DNA of 32,963 bases, taken from assembly GCA_021776775.1 (NCBI GenBank), contig JAJFFE010000042.1, forward strand, positions 1-32,963, given 5' to 3'. The notes beneath the pieces were generated by a model. That model was given only the letters and a program-made list of their open reading frames with translations. It did not search any database and was not told the DNA's origin. The position numbers and the translations under genes were made by a program. This document shows positions 1 through 7,401 of this stretch, one piece after another. Positions within the stretch are counted from its first letter, which is position 1; every line of letters begins with the position of its first letter. The stretch is from Planctomycetota bacterium. Lineage in GTDB: Bacteria; Planctomycetota; UBA8108; UBA1146; JAJFFE01.

Positions 1-31
1 GCGCGAGATCTCGAGCTTCCGGCGGCCAGCA

Positions 32-81
32 CGCCCGGCGAAACTCGAAGTATGAGCAATACGACTGCGTTTCGCCGGGCG
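32..81. repeat. 13-bp perfect inverted repeat (possible terminator hairpin)
   Basis: The arms CGCCCGGCGAAAC (32-44) and GTTTCGCCGGGCG (69-81) are exact reverse complements separated by 24 bases. The middle also holds weak self-complementarity (AGTAT / ATAC). No T-tract follows on either strand, so intrinsic termination is not shown. It may be the 3' hairpin of a gene lying left of the window, or a protein-binding or cruciform site. Confidence 0.45.
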
Positions 82-138
82 CACTGACCTTGAAATCGCG
101 ACCTCTCGCATCAACAGCACTTTTCGGCCGCACCTCTA

Positions 139-198
139 GCGCCCGGGCGCCACCAGGAATCGACCTTTTCGTCAGGCGACTCGCGTAGAATAGTCGCC
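139..198 (+). promoter_or_regulatory. Putative promoter with palindromes upstream of the cyanophycinase-like gene
   Basis: A -10-like hexamer TAGAAT (186-191) is bracketed by the exact inverted repeat GGCGACT (175-181) / AGTCGCC (192-198). A separate perfect palindrome GCGCCCGGGCGC lies at 139-150. No good -35 box is seen, which would fit an activator-dependent or non-housekeeping promoter. The arrangement resembles an operator overlapping a -10 element, but this is inference from pattern only. Confidence 0.3.
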
Positions 199-257
199 AA
201 TGCAGCGGCTGAGAAGGTCGGACGGAAATCGTGACTCGAAAGGTGTGAGGCCGCAAC

Positions 258-1088
258 ATGGCGACGCGACGATTCCACTGTTCTCCCCTCCCGATTGGCG
301 TCGCGGTATTTGCGACACTGGCACTCGTAGTGACGGGTTGCTCGGTCCCGAAGCGGTCGGGACCCCTGGTGATCGTCGGCGGCGGCGGAACTCCGCGCGA
401 AGCGATCGAGGCCGCCGTTTCGCTTTCACACCGCGGCCCCGCGGTGGTCCTTCCGCAAGCGTCGCAACGGGCAGACGCCGGGCAGAAAACAGCCCAAATG
501 TTCCGGGACGCCGGCTCAGAACGCGCAGATGTTCTGACCCTCACTGCAGAATCGCTGGCCGAAGACCGCGCAAAGCTCGAGCGAGCGGCGCTGATCTGGT
601 TTCCGGGGGGTAGCCAGAACCGACTGATGGAACGGCTCCGTGCGATCGGGGTGCACGACACAATACACGCTCGCCATCGCGACGGGGCCGTCGTCGGCGG
701 GACCAGCGCCGGCGCCGCGGTCATGTCGCCGTTGATGATCACAGGACAAGCCGAACTCGATCGAGTCGAACGTGACGGCACGACCTTGGCCACCGGTTTG
801 GGATTGCTGCCCGGCACGATCGTCGATCAGCACTTCCACCGACGACGTCGTTTCAACCGGCTGCTATCTGCGGTCATTTCCAATCCGAGTTACGTCGGAA
901 TCGGCATCGACGAGCGAACCGCGATCGTCGTCGAAGGGAACCGCTTCGACGTCATCGGCGAAAGTAGCGTGTTGGTCATCGAAGCACCGGAGCGCGAGAG
1001 CAGCGACGCTACGATCCTCTCCGCCGAAGGGCTGAGGGTTCACTTGCTCGCGCCCGGCATGAGTGGAAGGGTTCCTACTCAGCGATGA
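258..1088 (+). CDS. Cyanophycinase-like peptidase (family S51), predicted lipoprotein
   Basis: 276 aa. The N-terminus has a hydrophobic stretch ending in a lipobox, V-T-G-C with Cys28 as lipidation site, so the mature protein should be anchored on the outer side of the inner membrane or on the outer membrane. The nucleophile elbow GGTSAGAA puts the catalytic serine at Ser150; DQHF-x2-R-x-R gives His192 and GIGIDER gives Glu219. The spacings (42 and 27 residues) equal those I recall for the Ser132/His174/Glu201 triad of Synechocystis CphB. Cyanophycinases cleave beta-Asp-Arg dipeptides from cyanophycin by exo-hydrolysis. An exported form suggests use of external cyanophycin or another isoaspartyl-type substrate. 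No cyanophycin synthetase is in the window. The ATG at 258 has a GTGAGG-like ribosome site about 8 bases upstream. The stop overlaps the next gene as ATGA, so the two are probably co-transcribed. Confidence 0.85.
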   Translation: MATRRFHCSPLPIGVAVFATLALVVTGCSVPKRSGPLVIVGGGGTPREAIEAAVSLSHRGPAVVLPQASQRADAGQKTAQMFRDAGSERADVLTLTAESLAEDRAKLERAALIWFPGGSQNRLMERLRAIGVHDTIHARHRDGAVVGGTSAGAAVMSPLMITGQAELDRVERDGTTLATGLGLLPGTIVDQHFHRRRRFNRLLSAVISNPSYVGIGIDERTAIVVEGNRFDVIGESSVLVIEAPERESSDATILSAEGLRVHLLAPGMSGRVPTQR

Positions 1089-1828
1089 CCGAATCCTCGA
1101 AGGCTGAGCCCCCGGACGCTGATACTCCAAACACTGCCCCCCCGAAGACCGAGTTCACGATCCTGCATCGCGACGATCACTTGGTCATCATCGACAAGCC
1201 CGGCGGGATCTTGGTGCATCGCACGGCCGAGAGCCGAGACCGTGTGTTCGTGCTGCAGTTGCTCGGCCGACAGATCGACAAGTTTCTCTATCCCATTCAC
1301 CGCCTCGATCGCGCGACCTCAGGCGTTCTCGCGTTTGCACTCTCATCGGAAGCGGCTCGCGAGTTCCAGGCCAGCCTGCAGTCGGCGACGGCGCGAAAAG
1401 AGTACCTGGTCTTGGTGCGTGGCTCTGCACCTCAGGAATTCACGGTCGATCGGCTGCTGACCGATCGCGACGCTCCCGGTCGACCGCGCCGCCCCTCGCG
1501 CACGGACTTCGTGAAGATCGCCGAGATCCACCGATCGTCGCTACTGCGGGCCACCATTCACACGGGACGCCGCCATCAGATCCGCCGCCACTTACAGAAC
1601 GAAGCTCACCACGTCATCGGCGATACGACCTATGGCAAGGGAAGGATCAACCAAGCGCTTCGCGAAGAGTTCGGTCTCCCGCGACTGTTTCTGCACGCCT
1701 GCCGCTTGGCAATCGACCACCCGTTCACTGGGGAGCGGCTGGTCATCGAATGCCCGCTCGCCGAGGACTTGCGCAGCTTCTTGATTCGATTGGCCGGGGG
1801 AACCCCGGAGTGGCTCGTGCCGCTATGA
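1085..1828 (+). CDS. truC: tRNA pseudouridine synthase, TruC-like (RluA family)
   Basis: 247 aa, close to the usual size of the TruC branch. The conserved catalytic block HRLDRATSGVL places the catalytic aspartate at Asp75. The upstream DKPGGILVHR segment (residues 38-46) and the later TGRRHQIRRHL and GDTTYGKG segments are typical of TruC, which makes pseudouridine 65 in tRNA; the extended arm between them (LREEFGLPRLFLHA) also fits TruC better than RluA or RluD. There is no N-terminal S4 domain. The first 25 residues are Pro/Glu/Asp-rich and probably disordered. The start codon overlaps the stop of the preceding peptidase gene (ATGA), so it is translationally coupled although functionally unrelated. 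The exact target nucleoside is inferred from family resemblance. Confidence 0.85.
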   Translation: MTESSKAEPPDADTPNTAPPKTEFTILHRDDHLVIIDKPGGILVHRTAESRDRVFVLQLLGRQIDKFLYPIHRLDRATSGVLAFALSSEAAREFQASLQSATARKEYLVLVRGSAPQEFTVDRLLTDRDAPGRPRRPSRTDFVKIAEIHRSSLLRATIHTGRRHQIRRHLQNEAHHVIGDTTYGKGRINQALREEFGLPRLFLHACRLAIDHPFTGERLVIECPLAEDLRSFLIRLAGGTPEWLVPL

Positions 1829-1840
1829 GCTCGTGCCGCT
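1813..1840 (+). repeat. 12-bp direct repeat across the truC stop codon
   Basis: GCTCGTGCCGCT occurs at 1813-1824 and again at 1829-1840, offset by 16 bases. The first copy encodes the last codons of the pseudouridine synthase and the second lies just after its TGA. This looks like a small tandem duplication at the gene end. No function is evident. Confidence 0.6.
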
Positions 1841-1860
1841 GTAACTCGGATCGGTGACGA

Positions 1861-2748
1861 CTACGCCGAGCGGTCGAGGACCTGCCCGGCTCGACCCGCG
1901 CGAGTCAGGGCCGACCCAGTCGCCGAGTACGCCTGAGCGACGGAGCGCGTCTTGGCGACGAGACTCGGGGCCTCACTCTGTGTTGCGCCGCGTGGAGCAT
2001 TCGTCGCCGTCAAGCTGAGTGCCGCGGCCTCGGAGGCGCCGGACACCGACGAACTCTCGGTCGGTGCGGGCGGTGCCAAACCTATGGTCTCGGCGCTTGT
2101 GCCGGCCACGGTAGCCTGGTTGCGCGCTTCGTCACCGGCGACGTCGTCAGTAGACGACGCACCGTTTGCGGGGCTGCCACTGTTCGGACCGGTCGTCGAC
2201 TCGCTATCGCGCTCTAGCTTGAGCTTCTCGGCCTGGGCTTCGGACATCGTTCGTTGCGCGGTCGCGGCGACGTTTCGATCCGCCGAGCTGGGATTCGCAG
2301 GAGCAACGGCGGCTTGGTGCACTTGCTGCATCTTGCGAACGGTCGCTTCGGGATCACCCTCGACCGGCGACGTGTCGATCGGGACGCTGCCGCCACTGGC
2401 GTAACGCCGCCCGTCGGGACCACTGGTGTACTCGTAGGAAATCGCGCCGGCGTAACGTCCCGCTGCCGCTTTGTGCGCTTGCTCGTGAGCGCGCACTTCG
2501 GTGTCTCTGCGCTGCAGCTTCTCGACTTCGGCTTGCTCGTCGGCGGACAACTCCTGGCCGGCGGCACTCTTCGCGGCGGCAGAGATCTCGGCGCGATCGG
2601 TGCGCGACACCGCGGTCGATCCGAGCGCCGGCAGCGGCTCGGCGGCGGGTGCCGATTCGGACTGCGGCTGAGCCCGCTGGATCCCTCGAAGTTGTGCGAG
2701 CTGGGGCACGGAAGCGAAGCCGTGCTGCAAGACGCTGTTCAGATTCAC
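1861..2748 (-). CDS. SprA-related / CJM1_0395-type putative metalloprotease
   Basis: 295 aa from a GTG start supported by a strong Shine-Dalgarno sequence (AAGGAGG) about 8 bases upstream. The core (about residues 70-172) has V-R-A-H-E-Q-A-H, an HExxH zinc-protease signature at His88/Glu89/His92, followed by AAGRYAGAISYEYTSGPDG and GSVPIDTSPVEGDPEATVRKM, which I recognise as the SprA-related family (putative metalloprotease CJM1_0395). Activity in this family is predicted from the motif rather than well established. Residues 20-70 and about 175-295 are Ala/Ser/Thr/Glu-rich and low in complexity. There is no signal peptide or membrane segment, so the protein is cytoplasmic or exported by an unusual route. 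It converges on truC with a 32-bp gap and lies 304 bp downstream of the flavoprotein gene on the same strand. Confidence 0.7.
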   Translation of the reverse strand: MNLNSVLQHGFASVPQLAQLRGIQRAQPQSESAPAAEPLPALGSTAVSRTDRAEISAAAKSAAGQELSADEQAEVEKLQRRDTEVRAHEQAHKAAAGRYAGAISYEYTSGPDGRRYASGGSVPIDTSPVEGDPEATVRKMQQVHQAAVAPANPSSADRNVAATAQRTMSEAQAEKLKLERDSESTTGPNSGSPANGASSTDDVAGDEARNQATVAGTSAETIGLAPPAPTESSSVSGASEAAALSLTATNAPRGATQSEAPSLVAKTRSVAQAYSATGSALTRAGRAGQVLDRSA

Positions 2749-3052
2749 GTCGAAGGCCTCCTTCCAAATCTACCATCCGGCGACGGGATGCGCGGCGCAC
2801 ACACCCACTATCATCGGCTGGGGATCACACGATCTTGAGTCCGGGATTATCGGAGGGAGTTGTTATCGGAAGCAGCGTCGTCGAACAGCCAGCGAGCGCG
2901 TGGTTTGCGAATGCAACCCGACGTCGAGGGGGCGTTAGGCAAACGGGATTTGACGAGCCGCATCCGAAGTGAGGACTCTGGGATCGCCCCTTATGGGAGG
3001 AGGCCTCGCCGGGCGACTGGGCACTCGACTGGGCATTCGACTGAGTACTCAA
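2749..3052. other. 304-bp spacer between the flavoprotein and SprA-like genes
   Basis: I find no convincing gene here. The right end carries four 12-bp tandem units (listed separately). The left end carries the Shine-Dalgarno sequence of the SprA-like gene. The middle has an inverted GTTTGC / GCAAAC pair around 2902-2945 with a CGACGTCG palindrome between. The short frames through the spacer are Arg/Pro-rich and look like non-coding GC-rich sequence. Confidence 0.4.
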
Positions 3053-3061
3053 CTAGGCAAG
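3014..3061. repeat. Four 12-bp tandem repeats spanning the flavoprotein stop codon
   Basis: Units on the + strand are CGACTGGGCACT (3014-3025), CGACTGGGCATT (3026-3037), CGACTGAGTACT (3038-3049) and CAACTAGGCAAG (3050-3061). The first two differ at one base and the later ones are progressively degraded. The last unit contains the stop codon (3053-3055) of the minus-strand reductase gene. The 8-mer GGGCACTC is shared with another 12-bp tandem array inside the kinase gene at 10748-10783. Confidence 0.75.
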
Positions 3062-3985
3062 CGCGGCGCGCAACTCCTCGGTGAGCTGGGCGATCAACGC
3101 TTCGTCTTTCAGGTCGATCACCGGCTCGGTGTCGTACTGCTCGTAGAACAGACTCGCTTCTACGTCATCCGGCACTTCGAGAGCCTTGCGCATCCCTCGG
3201 TGGTCCGGCACGAACCCGCGTCCGGCCATCCGTTCGATGCACTTGCCGATCGTTCCTTGCAAACCACAAACGAAGATAGCCGCGTCGGACGGTCGCAAGC
3301 CGCCTGGCTCGAGACCGAGGCGGCCTTCCGTATCCGCGATCTGCGCGCTCGAGAACAGATCTTCGACGCGACCGTGGGCGCCGGTCCAACTCGGCCGTTC
3401 CTTGGGTCGAGAAATGGTCGGCACGTAGCGCAGGCCGTTATTGGCAACCAATCCTTCGAGCTCTTCGCGGTATCCGACATCCTCCGAGTAACTCGCGCCG
3501 TGCAGAATAGCAAAGCGTTCGAGCGACGCGCCCGGGTGGTCGTTCAAGTAGCTCCGCACAATCGACACGAACGGAGCGAGACCGGTTCCCGCCGCCACGA
3601 ACACTTTGATACGCGGGTCGTCATCCCCCACCAAGTGATGCACCGTGAACTTGCCCTTAGGCACCGGACGCACAAAAGCGCGATCGCCTTCCTGCAGCTT
3701 CCACAGTAGATGAGTCAGCGGGTTCTTCGAGGTTGGGCTCGCGACCCAACGAATGTAGAACTCGATGTCCTCACGGTTCTGGGAAGCGGAGGCGATCGAC
3801 ATCGGCCGCTGGGACGCACCGAGCGCCGGGTCGTCGTTGTTGAGTCCGAGCACACAGTATTGGCCGGGAACGAACCACGGCGCGTCAGGAAGGTCACCGT
3901 CCGGATCGAACTGGAATATGGTCAACGCTTCGGTGAGATCGATTCGTTTTCGAAGAGTCGCGTTGTATTCGACCGCTTTAGCCAT
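3053..3985 (-). CDS. Ferredoxin/flavodoxin-NADP+ reductase-like flavoprotein
   Basis: 310 aa. The ATG at 3985 is chosen because it is preceded by GGAAGGTG at good spacing and starts the conserved fold (MAKAVEYNATLRKRIDL); a frame 31 codons longer exists but has no ribosome site. Residues about 1-110 form the FAD-binding barrel with the RPMSIAS motif (60-66), matching the RxYS(I)xS signature. The NADP-binding half has GTGLAP (133-138) and a late Cys-Gly pair (240-241). The layout fits bacterial Fpr-type reductases, which move electrons between NADPH and ferredoxin or flavodoxin. The aromatic residue expected in RxYS is methionine here. The C-terminal tail is longer than usual (about residues 265-310). 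No ferredoxin gene is nearby, so the partner is unknown. Confidence 0.8.
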   Translation of the reverse strand: MAKAVEYNATLRKRIDLTEALTIFQFDPDGDLPDAPWFVPGQYCVLGLNNDDPALGASQRPMSIASASQNREDIEFYIRWVASPTSKNPLTHLLWKLQEGDRAFVRPVPKGKFTVHHLVGDDDPRIKVFVAAGTGLAPFVSIVRSYLNDHPGASLERFAILHGASYSEDVGYREELEGLVANNGLRYVPTISRPKERPSWTGAHGRVEDLFSSAQIADTEGRLGLEPGGLRPSDAAIFVCGLQGTIGKCIERMAGRGFVPDHRGMRKALEVPDDVEASLFYEQYDTEPVIDLKDEALIAQLTEELRAALA

Positions 3986-4036
3986 TGCAGCACCTTCCGA
4001 TCTTGCCGTTGATACGGGTATCGAAGTTCTGTAGAG

Positions 4037-4066
4037 ATTCTGCACCAACCAGGCCATCGGCGTCAA
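4037..4066 (-). promoter_or_regulatory. Putative sigma-70-type promoter of the flavoprotein gene
   Basis: Read on the minus strand, TTGACG (4066-4061) is followed after 18 bases by CAGAAT (4042-4037), about 50 bases before the ATG at 3985. The -35 matches consensus at five of six positions; the -10 is weak. It lies in the 177-bp gap after the GT2 gene, so the flavoprotein may have its own promoter. Confidence 0.35.
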
Positions 4067-4162
4067 AAGCCACATCAAAAACTACGGCAACAAAACCTCG
4101 ATCGGCTCCACAAACAACTCGCGAGCACCATGACCGGTGTCATCCGATCTCCTTGACGAACG

Positions 4163-5029
4163 CTAGCCCATCGCAACGGGAGGCGTTGCGGGATCTCGCA
4201 CCGGAGCCTCTCCCCAACGAGCGCCACCGCACACCGACAAGTAGTACACCGCCGTGAAGAGCCGGAATGCCCAGCGGGGCCGAGGGTCGTTCAGCAGAGA
4301 GATTTCTCTTGGAACGACTCGCCGATCTTGCGCCCGAGCTTCGTACGGATTGGCTCGTCGACCTGCTCCCTGACGCCACGCTCGCCACAAGAGCTTGCGA
4401 ACGTTCTCGCGAAAGTCGTGTATGACAGCGTGATCATCGAGAAGGATCAAGGTGTGGTCTCGGCACACCAAGCGGTGGTTGAACTCGGTTTCGGTACCGC
4501 CATAGGCGAGTGCTCCGTCGAGGACGAGATCTTCACCACCCATAGCTCGCTTGTACGACGCGTTTCCGCCGAGAAGAACCAGCTGTCGCTGCTCCGCGGT
4601 TTGATTACGACGAAGCCAGAGTTCAGTGTAGGCGTTGTACGCTCGCGCCGACCAAGCGGCATCATCCAACGAGAGATAGGGCCCCCCGATACCGAGCACG
4701 TCGGGATGCCGTTCGTGCAGCTCGACGACGCGGTTCAAATGATCGGAGTCGGGCAAGTGACAATCGTCGTCGAGGAAGTAGACGACGTCACCGCGCGCTT
4801 CGGCCAGACCGATATTGCGGGCGGCGTTTGCGCTGCGTTCTTCGCACCCGAGGTACCGAACACGAGGGTCATCGATCGACTCGACCCACCGTTCATGCGC
4901 TTCGGACGGAGGATTCACGACCAGCAAGAACTCGGCTCGGTCGTGGTTCTGAAGAGTGCACGATTCGACGCAAGCGCGAATACGCTCGACGTCACGTCCG
5001 GTCGGTACGACGACCGAGATATCGATCAT
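4163..5029 (-). CDS. Family 2 glycosyltransferase (module 1)
   Basis: 288 aa. The start ATG at 5029 overlaps the stop of the upstream GT-C gene as ATGA; the much longer open frame before it lies inside that gene and is discarded. The N-terminus ISVVVPTGRDVERIRACVES is a classical GT-A opening, SANAARNIGLAEARGD precedes the nucleotide-sugar/metal site FLDDDC (85-90), and GGTETEFNHRL (177-187) supplies the acidic residues expected near the active site. No strong membrane segments are seen except a possible short hydrophobic stretch near residues 250-260. The enzyme likely works on the cytoplasmic face, adding a sugar to a lipid-linked acceptor. Translational coupling to the TPR-tailed GT-C enzyme suggests they act in one pathway; a second GT2/GT-C set lies at 13624-19991. 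The donor sugar cannot be told from sequence. Confidence 0.85.
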   Translation of the reverse strand: MIDISVVVPTGRDVERIRACVESCTLQNHDRAEFLLVVNPPSEAHERWVESIDDPRVRYLGCEERSANAARNIGLAEARGDVVYFLDDDCHLPDSDHLNRVVELHERHPDVLGIGGPYLSLDDAAWSARAYNAYTELWLRRNQTAEQRQLVLLGGNASYKRAMGGEDLVLDGALAYGGTETEFNHRLVCRDHTLILLDDHAVIHDFRENVRKLLWRAWRQGAGRRANPYEARAQDRRVVPREISLLNDPRPRWAFRLFTAVYYLSVCGGARWGEAPVRDPATPPVAMG

Positions 5030-7065
5030 CGGGTTTCCCCAGAGATCCCCAGTTCGCGACGCAGCCCGTCGAACTGTTCCTGGAGGTGATCGCAATCCGG
5101 AGCGGCGATGGTCGCTGCCTCCAAGTGAAGATACGCTTCTTCCAAATATCCGCTCGAGCCAAACAAGTTGGCCAGTTCGACATACGCTTCGATGCGAGCG
5201 GGATCGAGCTCTAGGGACTTGTCGAAGCAACGGCGCGCCCGCTCGAAGTCCTTGCGACCCCGAAAGACGACCCCCAGTTTGCACCACGCCGCCGCGCTCT
5301 TCGGAAACGCACTGAGCACGGCGCGGAATTTCTGCTCGGCCGTCGTCAAGTCTTCCGCCCCGAGCGCCGCCACACCTTCTTCGAAAACACTGCGTGGCTG
5401 AGCACTGTTGGCGAACCGGTACAGATACACACTGCGATCCCGAAGCTGAAACCTCTCGATCAGATCGATCGGAGTTCCGTCTCGCTCGAAGATTCCTCGA
5501 AAGCGCTCGGTCGGCCGATGGTACGTGGCCATGTGCGATGCCCCCAACTCCTCGACCCGTCGCTGAAGCTCACCGTGACCGAAACGTAGCGAGTTCATCT
5601 GCCGCGCGTCGTGACCCGTTTCTAGGGTGATCACGTGGGCGTACGGGCCAGCGACGCGAGCCGACGGCAGAATAATGGACGGCAGCATCTCCGTGGTTCG
5701 ACTGAAGGAACTCTCCTCGGACGCGAGCGCCCGATCGACCTGGGATGCGAATGGGAGAGTGGCGACAGTAACGACGGTCGCCACGATCAGAGTCGACATG
5801 ACCAACCCCACCGGCGACGGAACCGCTTGCTTCACCCACCGCGTCAGGGTGATCACCGGAATCCCGATGACGAAGAGACAACCGATGATCGCGACGCCAA
5901 ACACCCCCGGGAGAGCCGCGGCCGACGCCGCCCGCGCCATCATCAACGTCAGATACGCGCCGATGCAGAGAAAGGCGGCGATCTCACCCCAGCGAGCCAC
6001 TCGAGAATCACTCAATCGACAAAGCGCGCGACACCGCAACGATACCGACGAGACGTGCGCCAAGATCATCGCGATCGGAGTCGCCGCTGCGAACGCGACT
6101 AGCGGGAGCAGCGGAACGTGGTAGCGAAGCGGTGTGTACCGCGAGACGGCAAAGAGGATGAGGGATGACCAGATAACCGCGTGCACGGACCGTGCTACCG
6201 CACGAGAGCTTCTCACCGAAGTGTCGGTGGGAACGACGACCCTATGACGAAACACAATCCACCCGGCGAAGGCGAGACTGATCAAGATTCCTGAGGTGGA
6301 GAACAACCGCGAACGGCTCTCGTATTCGAGCAGCTGACTCCACGGGGTGAAGCCGTCCCCGAACGTGTACGCCACGACACGGCGCCAGAACGTTGGAATG
6401 GTCAGCGGCCCAAAAGCCGCTCCGCCGACCGAGACGACCGTCCCGAGAACCAGCCACGACCGGCGCGAGTGAAGGTGCCCGTCGCGACGCAAGCGAACGA
6501 GCGCATCGAGTGCGAACGCCGCAAGGGCGACACCCACGATCGACTTCACGGCATACATTGCGAAACCGGTGAGACCCACTCCGATGAACCAGCGACGCCA
6601 CCCACCGCCGACGCCGACCATCAAAACGAGCATCAGCCAACACGCGACCCACGGATAGACGACAGTGGATCGACAGCAAGCGATCCAAGCTGGATCGAGG
6701 GCGAGCAGCAACGCGCCGACGAGGGCGGGTACCGTCCCGTACGAACGCCGGATCCAGAAGGCGAGCAGTGCGATGGCGACGAGCGACGCGAGCACATTGA
6801 GTGATCGTGCGGTCGAATGGTTGACGCCACCGATCTGAAAGAGCGCGCGAACCGGCCACGTGATCAACGGACGGTCATAGCTCTTCACCACCGTGGAGTC
6901 GCTACCGTCGACGGCCGCTCTCGCGTCCGACTGATACCAGTAGCCGTCGGTGTTGAACGCGTGATCTTGCGAAAACCCGATCGGTGGATCGGAGTCGCGG
7001 TTCGATCCCACGAGAACCAGATTCGAGATGAGAAGCACACCGAGCAGAATGAGAAACGTGCGCAC
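5026..7065 (-). CDS. GT-C membrane glycosyltransferase with C-terminal TPR domain (module 1)
   Basis: 679 aa from a GTG at 7065 that has AGGAG exactly upstream (spacing 7); an in-frame ATG at 7089 lies inside an inverted-repeat element and has no ribosome site. After an N-terminal membrane segment, the first periplasmic loop carries TDGYWYQSDARA with Asp40 as candidate catalytic residue, as in GT-C enzymes. About ten membrane helices follow to around residue 440, then a soluble region, and then tandem TPR units (about 570-665, for example AAAWCKLGVVFRGRKDFERA). Such enzymes use polyprenyl-phosphate sugars to glycosylate lipids or proteins. The membrane-plus-TPR layout recalls eukaryotic TMTC O-mannosyltransferases, but that is an architectural analogy only. 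The stop overlaps the GT2 start. It is a paralogue of the gene at 13624-15504. Confidence 0.75.
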   Translation of the reverse strand: MRTFLILLGVLLISNLVLVGSNRDSDPPIGFSQDHAFNTDGYWYQSDARAAVDGSDSTVVKSYDRPLITWPVRALFQIGGVNHSTARSLNVLASLVAIALLAFWIRRSYGTVPALVGALLLALDPAWIACCRSTVVYPWVACWLMLVLMVGVGGGWRRWFIGVGLTGFAMYAVKSIVGVALAAFALDALVRLRRDGHLHSRRSWLVLGTVVSVGGAAFGPLTIPTFWRRVVAYTFGDGFTPWSQLLEYESRSRLFSTSGILISLAFAGWIVFRHRVVVPTDTSVRSSRAVARSVHAVIWSSLILFAVSRYTPLRYHVPLLPLVAFAAATPIAMILAHVSSVSLRCRALCRLSDSRVARWGEIAAFLCIGAYLTLMMARAASAAALPGVFGVAIIGCLFVIGIPVITLTRWVKQAVPSPVGLVMSTLIVATVVTVATLPFASQVDRALASEESSFSRTTEMLPSIILPSARVAGPYAHVITLETGHDARQMNSLRFGHGELQRRVEELGASHMATYHRPTERFRGIFERDGTPIDLIERFQLRDRSVYLYRFANSAQPRSVFEEGVAALGAEDLTTAEQKFRAVLSAFPKSAAAWCKLGVVFRGRKDFERARRCFDKSLELDPARIEAYVELANLFGSSGYLEEAYLHLEAATIAAPDCDHLQEQFDGLRRELGISGETR

Positions 7066-7077
7066 CGGGGGGCTCCT

Positions 7078-7335
7078 AGCCTGGATCATTCATGAAGCGG
7101 AGTCGTTGCGCCCCCGAAAGGGCGCCAATCGTGCCGAGCGAGTACAGCAGAGGACAATCGAGAAATGACCAACGGAACAGAGGCTGTGATTCTCGTGCGG
7201 AGCCTTCTTTTTGGCCCAAGGCGCGACCCCGCAGTCGACAGTGGTCTCTGATTGTCCGGGTCTTCAAGAAGGAGCAACGCAGAGATTCGCGGGAAGCACA
7301 GCCTGCGCGGCTTCGCTTCATGAATGATCCGGGCT
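7078..7335. mobile_element. 258-bp inverted-repeat element (MITE-like, or structured repeat)
   Basis: The ends 7078-7099 and 7314-7335 are 22-bp inverted repeats matching at 21 positions, with the shared core GGATCATTCATGAAGCG. Similarity continues inward for several more bases. The interior has further pairing, for example TCTCTG (7245-7250) with CAGAGA (7280-7285). No frame inside looks like a transposase (the longest is 63 aa). No clear target-site duplication is seen. It lies exactly between two divergent genes, with one end abutting the AGGAG ribosome site of the GT-C gene. A non-autonomous transposon or a large dispersed repeat are both possible; no second copy occurs in this window. 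Confidence 0.6.
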
Positions 7336-7373
7336 CAGGGACACTCACCTTCCCATATCGGTCAGGATGGGCC

Positions 7374-7401
7374 TTGGGCTTGCGGCCTCGCTCGCTACAA
7401 T
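7374..7401 (+). promoter_or_regulatory. Putative sigma-70-type promoter of the FHA-sigma54 activator gene
   Basis: TTGGGC (7374-7379) and TACAAT (7396-7401) are separated by 16 bases. The -10 matches consensus at five of six positions, and the implied transcription start lies about 35 bases before the ATG at 7443. It lies outside the inverted-repeat element, 39 bases from its right end. Confidence 0.45.

Noticed and set aside
2934..2940. GTTAGGC, matching the GTTRRRY core of integron attC sites
   Set aside because: No RYYYAAC partner is found in the 60-140 bases to the left, no extra-helical hairpin forms, and there is no integrase or gene cassette array.
5030..5287. 86-codon N-terminal extension of the first GT2 frame
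   Set aside because: It lies wholly inside the TPR part of the upstream gene; the ATGA overlap at 5026-5029 gives the natural start. The same logic removes extensions at 15505-15810 and 16932-17132.
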